This document shows, in pieces, positions 18,073 through 27,010 of a stretch of DNA of 64,000 nt. Origin of the DNA: JAJRRL01 sp047404195. Lineage in GTDB: Bacteria > Pseudomonadota > Gammaproteobacteria > JAJRRL01. Below the pieces are notes generated by a model. It did not search any database and was not told where the DNA came from. It saw nothing but the letters and a program-made list of their open reading frames with translations. How positions within the stretch are numbered: position 1 is the stretch's first letter; every line of letters begins with the position of its first letter. The position numbers and the translations under genes are program-made. Where the stretch lies: the NCBI GenBank assembly GCA_047404195.1, contig JBDOIU010000018.1:62001-126000 (forward strand). The letters run 5' to 3'.

Positions 18073-18792
18073 TTAAGGTTTTTTTGCAGATAATAAATAA
18101 GTCTTTGTACCAAATGTGTAGCGAGGACCAAGCTTTTGTGTTCTATACCCAAGACTTTTGAAGTGATTCTGATATTCATCAATATAAGATATGTCAAGTA
18201 TTGTTACTGTACCTTTGGATTTTAATGTCCTATGCATTTCTTGTAATGCTTGCGCTCTTTCTTCAGATGTTGGGATATTGTGAATTGCCCAGCTGGAAAC
18301 AATGACGTTAAAAAATTCTTCTTCAAAAGGGAGTTCTTCTGCTCTTCCTGTGATAAGTTTTATTTTTGATAATACAGAAAACTTTCTTGCATTCTCTGTT
18401 GTTTTTTCTAACGTATTGCCGGATTGGTCGTGCTTGGGCCAAATGTCTATGCCATAGACTTTACCTGTTTGTATTTTTTTGGCAGCTTCAATCAGTAATA
18501 ATCCACCACCACACCCAACATCCAGCACTCGGTCACTTTCATTGATGTTGGTGACTGAAAAAAGCCAATTCTTTTCTCTAAATTTTAAAAATAGGCTGCC
18601 ATTGACAATCCCTAAAATAGGATACACACAACAAAATAATGCAGCCAATAGTGCAGCAAAGGCACAATAATATAATGCATTCGATAGATGTCGTATGAAA
18701 ATCATATTGCAGATAACCAAAACTAAAATACAAACAATTCCTATAAAGCAGTTTAATATCGCTTTAGGTGCATCAATACCAAATTTAATCAT
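18073..18792 (-). CDS. Membrane-anchored class I SAM methyltransferase
   Basis: 239 residues. Two N-terminal hydrophobic helices (ILNCFIGIVCILVLVIC and ALYYCAFAALLAALFCCVY) precede a methyltransferase fold: motif I VLDVGCGGGLLLIEAA, the acidic strand VYGIDIWPKHDQ, RAEELPFEEEFFNVIVSS, and the post-motif LQEMHRTLKSKGTVTILD. The closest general match is the UbiE/Methyltransf_11 type, but small-molecule, lipid and protein substrates all remain possible. The base composition is more AT-rich than the housekeeping genes, which hints at transfer. It stands alone between two orphan regions. Confidence 0.8.
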   Translation of the reverse strand: MIKFGIDAPKAILNCFIGIVCILVLVICNMIFIRHLSNALYYCAFAALLAALFCCVYPILGIVNGSLFLKFREKNWLFSVTNINESDRVLDVGCGGGLLLIEAAKKIQTGKVYGIDIWPKHDQSGNTLEKTTENARKFSVLSKIKLITGRAEELPFEEEFFNVIVSSWAIHNIPTSEERAQALQEMHRTLKSKGTVTILDISYIDEYQNHFKSLGYRTQKLGPRYTFGTKTYLLSAKKP

Positions 18793-18923
18793 GTGAACCT
18801 CACAAAATTCATTAAAAAATGTATCTTCTCTGGAATTGTGTCTGTCAGCAGATTTTGCTACAAGCTCGATCCACAGGTGTTTTAGCCCCCCATGGCCACA
18901 TATTTATTAGGAAGCAGAACGTT

Positions 18924-19178
18924 ATGATCGTTTGCTCCGATGTCATGTTATCAGCACCTCGAAGAGTTTCATCACAAATTAATACTACCGTTTCGGCTTC
19001 ATTTGAGAGTACACGGTCTGGGAGATATAGTCAAGAGACCCTCCTTATCATGATGGTGGATCTTTCCACTCAATTTAAAATGAGCCTCAATACGGCTGAG
19101 GAAGAAAAGCTCTTTAAATCAAGGTGTAACGAGGATCGATGTCAGAGTCAATGCGACAGGCTGTTCAGGCCCAGCTAA
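18924..19178 (+). CDS. Small orphan protein, uncertain
   Basis: 84 residues from the ATG at 18924, which has AGGAA ten bases upstream: MIVCSDVMLSAPRRVSSQ at the start, an amphipathic stretch LLIMMVDLSTQFKMSLNTAEE, and a Cys/Arg-rich end. A longer frame from 18819 lacks a ribosome site. No family recognised; Cys-rich end and small size could fit a secreted peptide, but it may be noncoding. Confidence 0.35.
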   Translation: MIVCSDVMLSAPRRVSSQINTTVSASFESTRSGRYSQETLLIMMVDLSTQFKMSLNTAEEEKLFKSRCNEDRCQSQCDRLFRPS

Positions 19179-19315
19179 CTGTGATGCCACTGTGAGGGAA
19201 TTTGTCAGTTTCTTGCATTTATGCGCAGGGATATCTACAGTTAATAGTGGTCACTCGCTATCAAGTGATTGCTTAAATTGAATATATTGATGGCATTATA
19301 ACGTGGAATATCGCT

Positions 19316-21073
19316 ATGCGCTGGAAAAATTTTCTTTGTTTCTTGGTACTCATGTGCTGGCTTCCGCTTGCGATGGCTCAAGAATTTGACAATATGAAGG
19401 TGTTACATCATGTTGACACATCAAGCCCGCGTGCCACAGTTAAAAGCTTCATAGAGTCGATGACAATAGCCCAGTACAATGCGATGCTCGCTGTAGAAGA
19501 TGATCACTTAACACATGGTGTATTTCGTTCAAAGAAGAGTAAGGAGCATGCTAAAGAAGCAATGGTTTTCCTTGATAGGGCGATATCTTGTCTAGACCTC
19601 AGTGGGGAGACGGAGACAAATCGAGGGCATGTTGCAATAGAAAGTGTCATTTTGTTGAAGGAGGTTTTAGATAAGATACCACTGGTGCACAGTGATTTGC
19701 CAAGTAGTGAATCACACCATGACACAACTAATAAGGATGTACAAACCAGTTGGCGTATTGGCAATAGTAAGTTGGTCATTTCTCGAATAACTGAGGGCGA
19801 TAAGAAAGGTGAATACCTTTTTTCAGAAAAAACGATTAAAAATTTATACCGTTACTATACAAAGTTACAAAAAATACCTTATCAGAAAAGAGATACAATT
19901 ACTCCAAATGCCTATAAAATGTATTCTAAATCGCCAGGATATTTTGTTCCACCAAAGTGGAATAAGTGGATACCAGAAAGTTTAAATCTATTTTACTACG
20001 ACCAAACACTTTGGCAGTGGTCAGCTTTGATTCTAGTTACGTTTCTATATGTATTTTCAATTATTTTAGGTTGTAGGAAAATAAAGCTTTATTATTCTCA
20101 GTCTACTGTTTCTGCAGCCTGGAAAAAGCTATTAGTGTGTGTAGGTTGGATGGTACTATTCAATTCCATGGTGTTCTTTCTCGACCAAATTATCAACATA
20201 ACGGGTACAGTGCTACTTTTAAGTCGTTATGTTTTGCTGTGCAGCTTTTATGTGGTGTTGGCACTATCAACCATTTTTGTTGGGCTTGCCATTAATGCGA
20301 CAACACGCGCAAGAAAGGATGATCTGCATGTGGGTCAAGTACATGCTGTGATCGTTAATACATTTTGTTTCAGTATGTTTTTGGGCGTTATACTATATTC
20401 ATTGCGTCAGGTGGGGTTTTCATTGCTTCCATTAATTACAAGTTTGAGTGTGATTGGTTTGGCTGTGGCATTCTCAATCCGAAGCATCATTTCTAATACC
20501 ATAGGAATGCTCATGATATACTTTGATAAAGTCTACAGGGTTAATGATGTAGTCAATGTTTATTCCAGAGGTATATCTATAGCGAGAGGACGTGTAAAAA
20601 GTATTGGTTTTAGATCCACTAGCATTGAGCAATTAGATGGCGAGATTGCAAACATTCCAAATGCAATGGTTACTGATAACCCAGTATTTAACCTGACGCA
20701 GCGAGAATATACACGGGTCGTGATCAACATGCATATGTTACCTAGAGAAATAGCATCACGATTCGCAGATGCTGTTGAATTGATACATGAGACACACTTG
20801 ACTGTACAGAGAAAGATAGGCTTTTCGCCAACCACGCACGAGCCATTCACGCAAGATGATGACATCGAAAAGTTATTAATTGAGCCAAGAATTACATTCA
20901 CTGGCTTGAAAAATGTCATGGGTTATGAGTATGCACATGTTGAAGTGATGTGCTGGTATTATTCTGCCTCTGTTCGTAGATGTAAAGAATTTGAGGCAGC
21001 GATGAACCATGCATTGGTGGAGAGTTTTCAGAAAGCAGGCATTGCTCTAGTGGAGTGCGTAGAAAAGGATTAA
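19316..21073 (+). CDS. MscS-family mechanosensitive channel with periplasmic domain
   Basis: 585 residues. A signal peptide (MRWKNFLCFLVLMCWLPLAMA) is followed by ~200 residues of periplasmic sequence and about five membrane helices from residue ~235. The MscS core is plain: the pore helix region LITSLSVIGLAVAFSIRSII, then FDKVYRVNDVVNVY, RGRVKSIGFRSTSIEQLDGE and IPNAMVTDNPVFN. The long N-terminal extension resembles larger MscS relatives (YbiO/MscK style) rather than the small 286-residue MscS. It would release ions on osmotic downshift. No operon partner. Confidence 0.85.
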   Translation: MRWKNFLCFLVLMCWLPLAMAQEFDNMKVLHHVDTSSPRATVKSFIESMTIAQYNAMLAVEDDHLTHGVFRSKKSKEHAKEAMVFLDRAISCLDLSGETETNRGHVAIESVILLKEVLDKIPLVHSDLPSSESHHDTTNKDVQTSWRIGNSKLVISRITEGDKKGEYLFSEKTIKNLYRYYTKLQKIPYQKRDTITPNAYKMYSKSPGYFVPPKWNKWIPESLNLFYYDQTLWQWSALILVTFLYVFSIILGCRKIKLYYSQSTVSAAWKKLLVCVGWMVLFNSMVFFLDQIINITGTVLLLSRYVLLCSFYVVLALSTIFVGLAINATTRARKDDLHVGQVHAVIVNTFCFSMFLGVILYSLRQVGFSLLPLITSLSVIGLAVAFSIRSIISNTIGMLMIYFDKVYRVNDVVNVYSRGISIARGRVKSIGFRSTSIEQLDGEIANIPNAMVTDNPVFNLTQREYTRVVINMHMLPREIASRFADAVELIHETHLTVQRKIGFSPTTHEPFTQDDDIEKLLIEPRITFTGLKNVMGYEYAHVEVMCWYYSASVRRCKEFEAAMNHALVESFQKAGIALVECVEKD

Positions 21074-21390
21074 CATTGGCAGTTGATTTGTGGTATGAAT
21101 CGTGAGGTGTTTTTTTTAGCCTGCATTTTTGTCCTAGAACCTAGAAGATTCTATTCGATCTATTACCAGAGTTTTCAATTTATTGATTGCCCTTGTACTA
21201 ATATAGCTCTAGAGCTGCAGAAAATAATCGCTCAGTGAGCAATTTAATATTTCGCGCAGGATTAGGAGTCAAGGTTGGCGGCTATTATTCATCTGTTGGT
21301 TTCTTCTCTAATATTATGATTCCTTATTTCAGCTCAGGACTCATTGCTTGAAGAATTGATCGTCATAGATTGATTGCTTCGAAGGAAGCC
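21074..21390. other. Intergenic region, nothing recognised
   Basis: 317 bases between two convergent genes. AT-rich, with a T8 run near 21110 but no stable GC-rich hairpin next to it. No coding frame, repeat or RNA gene that I can support. Confidence 0.4.
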
Positions 21391-24300
21391 CTAAAAAGAT
21401 GTAAAGCTGGCTGAAAGTTCTGCAGAACTGTTGGCGCAATCTGCATCCGATGTCGCTGACAGTAGTCTAGTTAATGCATCGACTCTGTTTTTGAGTGCAG
21501 TGCGCGTTTCTGCAATGATCCTCGCGATTTTGTCGCCGTCAGTTGAGACATCAATTGTATAGGAGGTGCGCATTGGGGTCCGCAGTTGATACAGTGAGTT
21601 GGTTCCAGTTTTTCCGGTGGAATGTTGTGCATGATGGCCTGCCAGGTAAAGTGAAACACGGCCATCAACACAGCTTACAATTAAGGTCACTCCTGTAGCG
21701 CTTGTGTTAGTTCCTGGTTTTCCGTGTGATATTTTTGCCCATTCTATGGAGCCTGATGCAGGTGCGGTTTCATCTGTGCGCCACCTTTCTTCTGACCACG
21801 TTCTAATGTATGAGCAACAACGTCTCCATTCGGGCTCACTTCCTTTTGTAACATACATGCCCTTAGCAGCCTCCAGCATGCGCTCAAGCTCATCTTTGTT
21901 TCCTGCACCGTTATAGAGAATATCGAGCCTGCTGCATTCAAGTCTTATGGACTCATCTCTCTTGGCATCCCGTGATGATCTGTCTATTAACAGGTTTGCT
22001 TGGTGACGTTGCCTTCCTTCCCTCAGTCTTTTTTCTTCGCCCGCTTTAATGTTATTTTCCAAGAGCTCATTGGTTAGCCTCATCAGTAACTCACTGTTTC
22101 GCTGATCCGTTTGATCAGCACATAAGCCAATACGCCTCATCGAAACCATCTCAAGAAGCAAACGTAATTCATCATTTTTTGCAGTTAAAATAGTTTCTGG
22201 CAGCAAGATGTTGTCCTCCGCTATTTGTAAAGTAATGTCCTCGTGCCTAACTTCACCACCTGTTTCTATCAAGTAGACTCGTATGTTATACATAAATGAG
22301 TTAAATGCGTCTTGAATGTCAAACGTGTGTTTTTCTGTCTCTTGTTCATCTGTCAAGCGTTTTTCTTTTTGCTCCGCCAGTTGTTTTTCATATTCTGCTG
22401 CTTGTTCTGCCGCCTGTTTTTTTAAAGCTGCTGCTTGATCTTTAGCTTGCTTCTCTGCTTCAGCTTGAGCTGTTGCTAGTTTTTCTGCTTCTGCTGCCAG
22501 CGCTCTTAATTTTTTTTCTTTTCTCTCTGAATCTGCTCTTTCTGCCGCAGGACTTTCGAATGTTTTCTTTATGATGACAGGTGCATCGTTGAGTGGGTTG
22601 AAAAAGATAGATAGTTTTGATCGAGTGAATCTTCCATTGGCTTTGTCCTCAAATAAGTAGCTGAGACGTATAGCTGCACCGTCACCCATGTGTTCGACAA
22701 TAAACTTGGGTAAGAGTGAAGGGATATAGTTTAAGACTGCTTTGCAGATACTGTGTAATGAATCTCGTACAGCATTGAAGAATATCAGTTTTCGCTTTTG
22801 TTTTGGTAGTATCTCTCTGGATTCAACTTCAAGCATTGCCTTCATGCTCGCCATAAAATACTCTCGGGGCGCTATTCGTAAGGCTTTGTCTTGTTGCAAA
22901 TCAATTTTTCTGAGTAGTTTGGCTATGGCTTCCCTTATTTGTGTTCTATTGCTGTTGAGCGATCCATTTCTCAATTCGAGTGCCAGCCTCTGCTCTATGG
23001 CAGATTCTTTTTTCTTTCTTTGCTGGCTGCAAGCTCTTTTGTTCTCTTGTGCTGCTAAAGCTTTTTCTAGATATTGCAAATCACACTTAAATTGACTAGC
23101 AGCTTTGCATAGAGATTCATTAAATTTAATGCTTTTACTTAAGTGACTAAGCTTGCCAGTGATTTCAAGAGAGAGCCCCTCGATCTTTTCAGTCTGGTTA
23201 GAAAAACGTGATAGATAATGACGGATGACCTCATTCCTGAAAAGTATCTTTAGTGTTTCTGGTTGAGCATGTTTCCCAAGGATTAAAACCAATGGTTGGT
23301 TGGCTCGATAGCCTTCTTTGTCATTGGCGGGAAATGGCAGCAAAAGGAATTTACTAATACTTTTAGGATTCGACTTCGATAAATTTGAGATTGACTGAGC
23401 GAGACATGAGAAAAAGCGAGTATGTCTATATAGCTGAGATGATGTGCTTTGAGCAATCAAATTAATAGTCCTACGGGAGCATATCGCGTGCTCAAGGAGT
23501 AATTCAACGACAGCGTACGCATTGTTGATGCATGCCTCTGAAAAAGGCGTTCGCTTGTCATGTGCCTTTACATTGATATAACCAATATCAGCTTGTTCAT
23601 CAAGCAACAACGTCACCATCTCTCTATGTCCCTTATGGCATGCTAGCATGAGAAGTGTATCGCCACTTTGGTTGGTCATATTGACATTGAAAAATTTTGA
23701 GCGACGCAGTAGTATCATGCTTTTGCAGTCATTGTTTTTGCATGCGCTCCAAATGGAGTCACATACGGTCTTTTTTGCAGCCTTGAGAACTTTGTCGTTG
23801 CCAAGTGTCGGAGGGACACAAGCGCCAGCGGCAAGCAATTTTGCTACAACAGCTTCATGACCTTCCGCACAAGCGTTATGAAGCGGTGTCACCCCATTTT
23901 CGCTTACGTCGTTGAAATTCGCCTTTGCAGTAAGCATCTGGGTTACAATAGTGTTATTACCTCTCTTGCAGGCGATATGAAGCGGAGTGGTTCCATCACC
24001 CCTTGCTTGGTTGATATTTGCTTTTGCAGTGATTAGTTTAGTTGTGATAGTATCATGGTGTTTGAGGCAGGCGATCAAAAGTGGATTGGCTCCATCAACA
24101 CATGTTTTGTTAATGCTCACTTTTGTAGTAAGTAGCTGGGATACAATAGCACGCTGATCATCTTGGTATGTCGTAGAAAGTGGGGTGGATGCATCTTTCA
24201 ATGGTTGGTTGATATTCGCCTTCGCGTCGAGCAGTTTAGTTGCAATGACATCATGACCTATGATGCATGCAACTATAAGCGGAGTCTGCCCAGCGCTCTT

Positions 24301-25263
24301 TTCTTGGTTAGTATTAGCCTTTGCAGTGATTAGACTAGTGACAACAGCATCATGACCTTTGAGGCAAGCAATCAAAAGCGGGGTGATTTTCTTTTCCCTT
24401 GCTTGGTTGGCATTCGCTCCTGCATCAAGTAGCTGTTTGACAATAGTATTATTGCCTTGCTGGCAAGCGAAATAAAGTGGTGTCAATCCACTGTTGTCTG
24501 CGTGGTTGATAGTTGCATTTGCAGTAAGTAACTGGGTTACAATAGGCTTGTGGCCTTCTTGGCATGCTAAATAAAGTGGTGTGCTTCCATCATCGCTCAC
24601 TTGGTTGACATTTGCTTTAGTGGCAAGTAACTCAGCTACAATAGCATGATGACCTTTCTTACAAGCGACAAAAAGAGGGGTGACTTGATTATTGTTTACA
24701 TGGTTGACACTCGCCTTTGCGGCAAGCAAGTGCATTACAGTAGCATCATTGCCTTTAAGGCAAGCGACCAAAAGTGGGGTGGTTGCATCATTGGCCTCAT
24801 GGTTAATATTCGCTTTCGCATTGAGCAGTTCAGTTATAACATTATCATGTCCTTCATGGCAAGCGATCCTAAGTGGAGTGACTCCTCTACTGTTTGCTTG
24901 GTTGATATTCGCCTTAGCAGTCAGTAGCTCGGCCACAACAGCATGATGACCTTGCTTACAAGCGATAACAAGCGGGTTATCATCATCACCATATTGCTGG
25001 TTAACATAAATATCCTCTGATAGCAGGGCTTTAACCAGGCTGAGATTGCCTGTATAGCAATTTCCCATCAAGTCATTGTGTCTATCTCGCCAGTCATTCA
25101 CCATTTTTGCACACTTTGTTGATTTATGCTTTAACAATGCGTCCAAGCGTGCATCATAAATATCAGCGCCCGCCTTAAGCGCAGTAAGAGCTTGTTCTGC
25201 ATCCCCTCCTACACAAGCGGCAATGAGATTGTCGGTGAGTTTTTGTTTCATATCAAGGTCCAT
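21391..25263 (-). CDS. Large ankyrin-repeat protein with coiled coil
   Basis: 1290 residues. After a 70-residue lead-in, about 14 ankyrin units of 33 residues run to roughly residue 600, most with the consensus TPL.IAC..GH..VV..LL.AKANIN; units such as TPLSTTYQDDQ are degenerate. A helical region follows, then an Ala/Gln/Glu/Lys coiled coil (EAEKQAKDQAAALKKQAAEQ) near residue 970, then a C-terminal domain of unknown fold ending DADCANSSAELSASFTSF. No export signal. Ankyrin arrays this long typify host-directed effectors of intracellular bacteria. The ATG at 25251 is an alternative start; neither has a strong ribosome site. At DNA level the array is a 99-base tandem repeat, prone to unit gain and loss. 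Confidence 0.85.
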   Translation of the reverse strand: MDLDMKQKLTDNLIAACVGGDAEQALTALKAGADIYDARLDALLKHKSTKCAKMVNDWRDRHNDLMGNCYTGNLSLVKALLSEDIYVNQQYGDDDNPLVIACKQGHHAVVAELLTAKANINQANSRGVTPLRIACHEGHDNVITELLNAKANINHEANDATTPLLVACLKGNDATVMHLLAAKASVNHVNNNQVTPLFVACKKGHHAIVAELLATKANVNQVSDDGSTPLYLACQEGHKPIVTQLLTANATINHADNSGLTPLYFACQQGNNTIVKQLLDAGANANQAREKKITPLLIACLKGHDAVVTSLITAKANTNQEKSAGQTPLIVACIIGHDVIATKLLDAKANINQPLKDASTPLSTTYQDDQRAIVSQLLTTKVSINKTCVDGANPLLIACLKHHDTITTKLITAKANINQARGDGTTPLHIACKRGNNTIVTQMLTAKANFNDVSENGVTPLHNACAEGHEAVVAKLLAAGACVPPTLGNDKVLKAAKKTVCDSIWSACKNNDCKSMILLRRSKFFNVNMTNQSGDTLLMLACHKGHREMVTLLLDEQADIGYINVKAHDKRTPFSEACINNAYAVVELLLEHAICSRRTINLIAQSTSSQLYRHTRFFSCLAQSISNLSKSNPKSISKFLLLPFPANDKEGYRANQPLVLILGKHAQPETLKILFRNEVIRHYLSRFSNQTEKIEGLSLEITGKLSHLSKSIKFNESLCKAASQFKCDLQYLEKALAAQENKRACSQQRKKKESAIEQRLALELRNGSLNSNRTQIREAIAKLLRKIDLQQDKALRIAPREYFMASMKAMLEVESREILPKQKRKLIFFNAVRDSLHSICKAVLNYIPSLLPKFIVEHMGDGAAIRLSYLFEDKANGRFTRSKLSIFFNPLNDAPVIIKKTFESPAAERADSERKEKKLRALAAEAEKLATAQAEAEKQAKDQAAALKKQAAEQAAEYEKQLAEQKEKRLTDEQETEKHTFDIQDAFNSFMYNIRVYLIETGGEVRHEDITLQIAEDNILLPETILTAKNDELRLLLEMVSMRRIGLCADQTDQRNSELLMRLTNELLENNIKAGEEKRLREGRQRHQANLLIDRSSRDAKRDESIRLECSRLDILYNGAGNKDELERMLEAAKGMYVTKGSEPEWRRCCSYIRTWSEERWRTDETAPASGSIEWAKISHGKPGTNTSATGVTLIVSCVDGRVSLYLAGHHAQHSTGKTGTNSLYQLRTPMRTSYTIDVSTDGDKIARIIAETRTALKNRVDALTRLLSATSDADCANSSAELSASFTSF

Positions 25264-25279
25264 TTTCTAAAAAGTTCAT

Positions 25280-25453
25280 TCAGGTGGAAAATGTAACACG
25301 CTCACTGGTTTTTAGGTGCTTCATCAATACCTCTCTCGGTGTTCGGTAGCCTAACACTTTTCTTGGGCGATTACCAATGCACTTTTCGACTGACATAACT
25401 TCCTTACCTGTGATCAGTAGAAGGTTAAGATTTTTTCTCGACTGAGGTCTTAG
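25280..25453 (-). pseudogene. IS30-family transposase C-terminal remnant
   Basis: A 57-codon open stretch on this strand contains LITGKEVMSVEKCIGNRPR followed by KVLGYRTPREVL and ends VTFST before a stop. The N-R-P-R-K-x-L-G-[YF]-x-T-P block with a final V-A-L-x-T-like end is the signature of IS30 transposase C termini. The rest of the element is missing: an in-frame stop lies upstream and no inverted ends are visible. The 357-base gap 25264-25620 contains this scrap just upstream of the ankyrin gene and little else. Confidence 0.7.
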
Positions 25454-25590
25454 TTAAGCAGTTTTTTTTTGTTTAATAACGGCTTTAACGGTGAGTGAAT
25501 AAATGTCCTATGCATTGTGGTTCAATGTAAGAAAAGCACTCCCCAGTTAATTGAAAATTGACACGCGGCTTGATATGGCCAATCAATCAA

Positions 25591-25614
25591 CGATGCACTG
25601 AATAGTGTGCATCG
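25591..25614. promoter_or_regulatory. Inverted repeat upstream of the DUF4116 gene
   Basis: CGATGCAC and GTGCATCG form 8-base arms around an 8-base loop, 43 bases before the DUF4116 start codon and just downstream of a TTGACA at 25558-25563. It could be an operator or a leader hairpin. Confidence 0.4.
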
Positions 25615-25656
25615 CTAACAGTGATACATGAACAAAATAACCAAGGGGAGATAGGA

Positions 25657-26211
25657 ATGAGACAAGCAGGTATAGATTGGAATGATAGAGCACAGGCATT
25701 AGTAGCGGTGAGTTGGGATGGCCCGTTTCTTCGGCATGCAGCGCCTGCTTTTAAAGCAGATAAAGAAATTGTCATGGCAGCGGTGATTCAGTCTGGGTTT
25801 GCTCTTACGCAAGCAGACAATGCTCTTAAAGAAGATCAAGACTTTATGTCTACTGCATTGCAGGTGATAGCACAAGCAAAATTTAAAAATCCTCAATATA
25901 TCGTTCCCAAACCCTACTTTGTTGATGTAGGAGCAAGGCTAGAGGTGATTAAGGCAAGGCATCAGGCAACGATTAGAGTGATGTGTATGATGCTGCACTA
26001 CATGAGAGCTGAGAAAGCATTCCATCGAATGGACTGCTCGCGATTTGTGCGTATTATATTTCAGGGATATTTAACGCCTTTCAGCTGCAAACCCAATGAA
26101 AACTTGCCGGCAGAAACGCAGCATGTTGCTGCAACTGCAGCTTCAGCATTGTTTTCATCTGAGGCTAAAGTACCTGCTTCAGATGCTTCCTTATCTTCTA
26201 GTTATCCCTGA
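25657..26211 (+). CDS. DUF4116-domain protein
   Basis: 184 residues from the ATG at 25657, which follows AGGGGAGA; an upstream in-frame ATG at 25621 is less likely. Residues ~20-70 match the DUF4116 pattern (a buried VMAAVIQSGFALTQADNAL core flanked by ADKE and KEDQDFMSTAL), a short helical repeat found mostly in Legionella, protist and giant-virus proteins and often multiplied. Here only one to two units are visible. The C-terminal 40 residues are Ala/Ser-rich and disordered-looking. No export signal. Candidate effector by context; function unknown. Confidence 0.6.
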   Translation: MRQAGIDWNDRAQALVAVSWDGPFLRHAAPAFKADKEIVMAAVIQSGFALTQADNALKEDQDFMSTALQVIAQAKFKNPQYIVPKPYFVDVGARLEVIKARHQATIRVMCMMLHYMRAEKAFHRMDCSRFVRIIFQGYLTPFSCKPNENLPAETQHVAATAASALFSSEAKVPASDASLSSSYP

Positions 26212-26384
26212 GGCATGGAGCGAGATCATATTACACTGTTCGAGGACAAAAATCTGCCCCAAAATTAAGCTAATCGCCTGGTTTAAATTTAATCATCCCA
26301 TGGTGCTAGTAGTACCTAAATATGAAAAATTCTAAACTAGCTTTATCTCTCTGGTGTCCTATTTTGTCCATGTTTTATGTTCAG

Positions 26385-26425
26385 CATGTCCTTAAAGTTA
26401 GGATATTTGTAACTTTAGGGACATG
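26385..26425. repeat. Long inverted repeat in gene-poor stretch
   Basis: CATGTCCTTAAAGTTA and TAACTTTAGGGACATG form 16-base arms with one mismatch around a 9-base loop. It is the only structure I see in the 408-base gap 26212-26619. It could be a bidirectional terminator, an insertion-sequence end or a miniature element; the lack of a T tract argues against a simple terminator. Confidence 0.5.
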
Positions 26426-26619
26426 GAAATGTTATTCATAATGTGCCCAGCAACACCTTTAAATCACGAAAAACGACATTTTAGAGCCACCCGGAGCACA
26501 TAATTTCTACACTAAACCTTATTATCGAAATCTCTCATCATCGCTAATACCGATAGCTATTAGTTCTAAGAGTGGTGATAACTTTTAACGCTATTGTCGA
26601 TTCTGATAATAATATAAAT

Positions 26620-26889
26620 TTACTTATCGTATGCCTCTACAACGCATTTAGCATCACGCTCAATGTCACCGTTATCGGAATTTATAGTGAAACTACCCGC
26701 TTCAGCGAACCAAGGATGACGTTCTTTTTGTAATCCATCCAAAAGCGCTGAATAATCAGCAACAGGCAGCAGCGGTCTATAATTACTCATTCTCTCAGCC
26801 TGAGCTGAGGTGCTTACCTCAATATACACGGTAAATTCTGACTTTAATATTTCGCGAGCTTTTGAATCACAAGCAACATTTTCCCGCAT
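26620..26889 (-). pseudogene. Shikimate-kinase-like fragment
   Basis: 89 residues matching only the C-terminal half of the shikimate kinase (AroK-like) fold: FTVYIEVSTSAQAERM, YRPLLPVADYSALLDGLQKE, RHPWFAEAGSFTINSDNGD. This corresponds to the lid and adenine-binding part (N-R-P-L-L ... R-x-P-x-[YF]-x-E-x-A-x-[FY]). The P-loop, the shikimate-binding Asp/Arg residues and the GGG motif are absent, and nothing similar precedes the start, so it cannot be an active kinase. Most likely a truncated remnant, possibly of the block carrying the SDR and phosphotransferase genes beyond it. Confidence 0.6.
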
Positions 26890-26946
26890 AAAACGTAAGA
26901 AACTAAAATTATCATAAACAAATTATAGTTGCACAAAACATCTTTT

Positions 26947-26974
26947 TGTGTCAGGGTAATTGTGTCAGGGTAAT
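26947..26974 (+). repeat. 14-base tandem direct repeat before SDR gene
   Basis: TGTGTCAGGGTAAT occurs twice without a gap, 37 bases before the SDR start codon. Position suggests an operator or a slippage duplication within the promoter. Confidence 0.6.
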
Positions 26975-27010
26975 CCTGAGTTAAACTATTTAATCTGGGA
27001 CCTATAGCAT

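Noticed and set aside
26096..26335. 79-codon frame over the end of the DUF4116 gene
   Set aside because: Mostly an out-of-frame reading of the Ala/Ser tail; ends in noncoding sequence without ribosome site.
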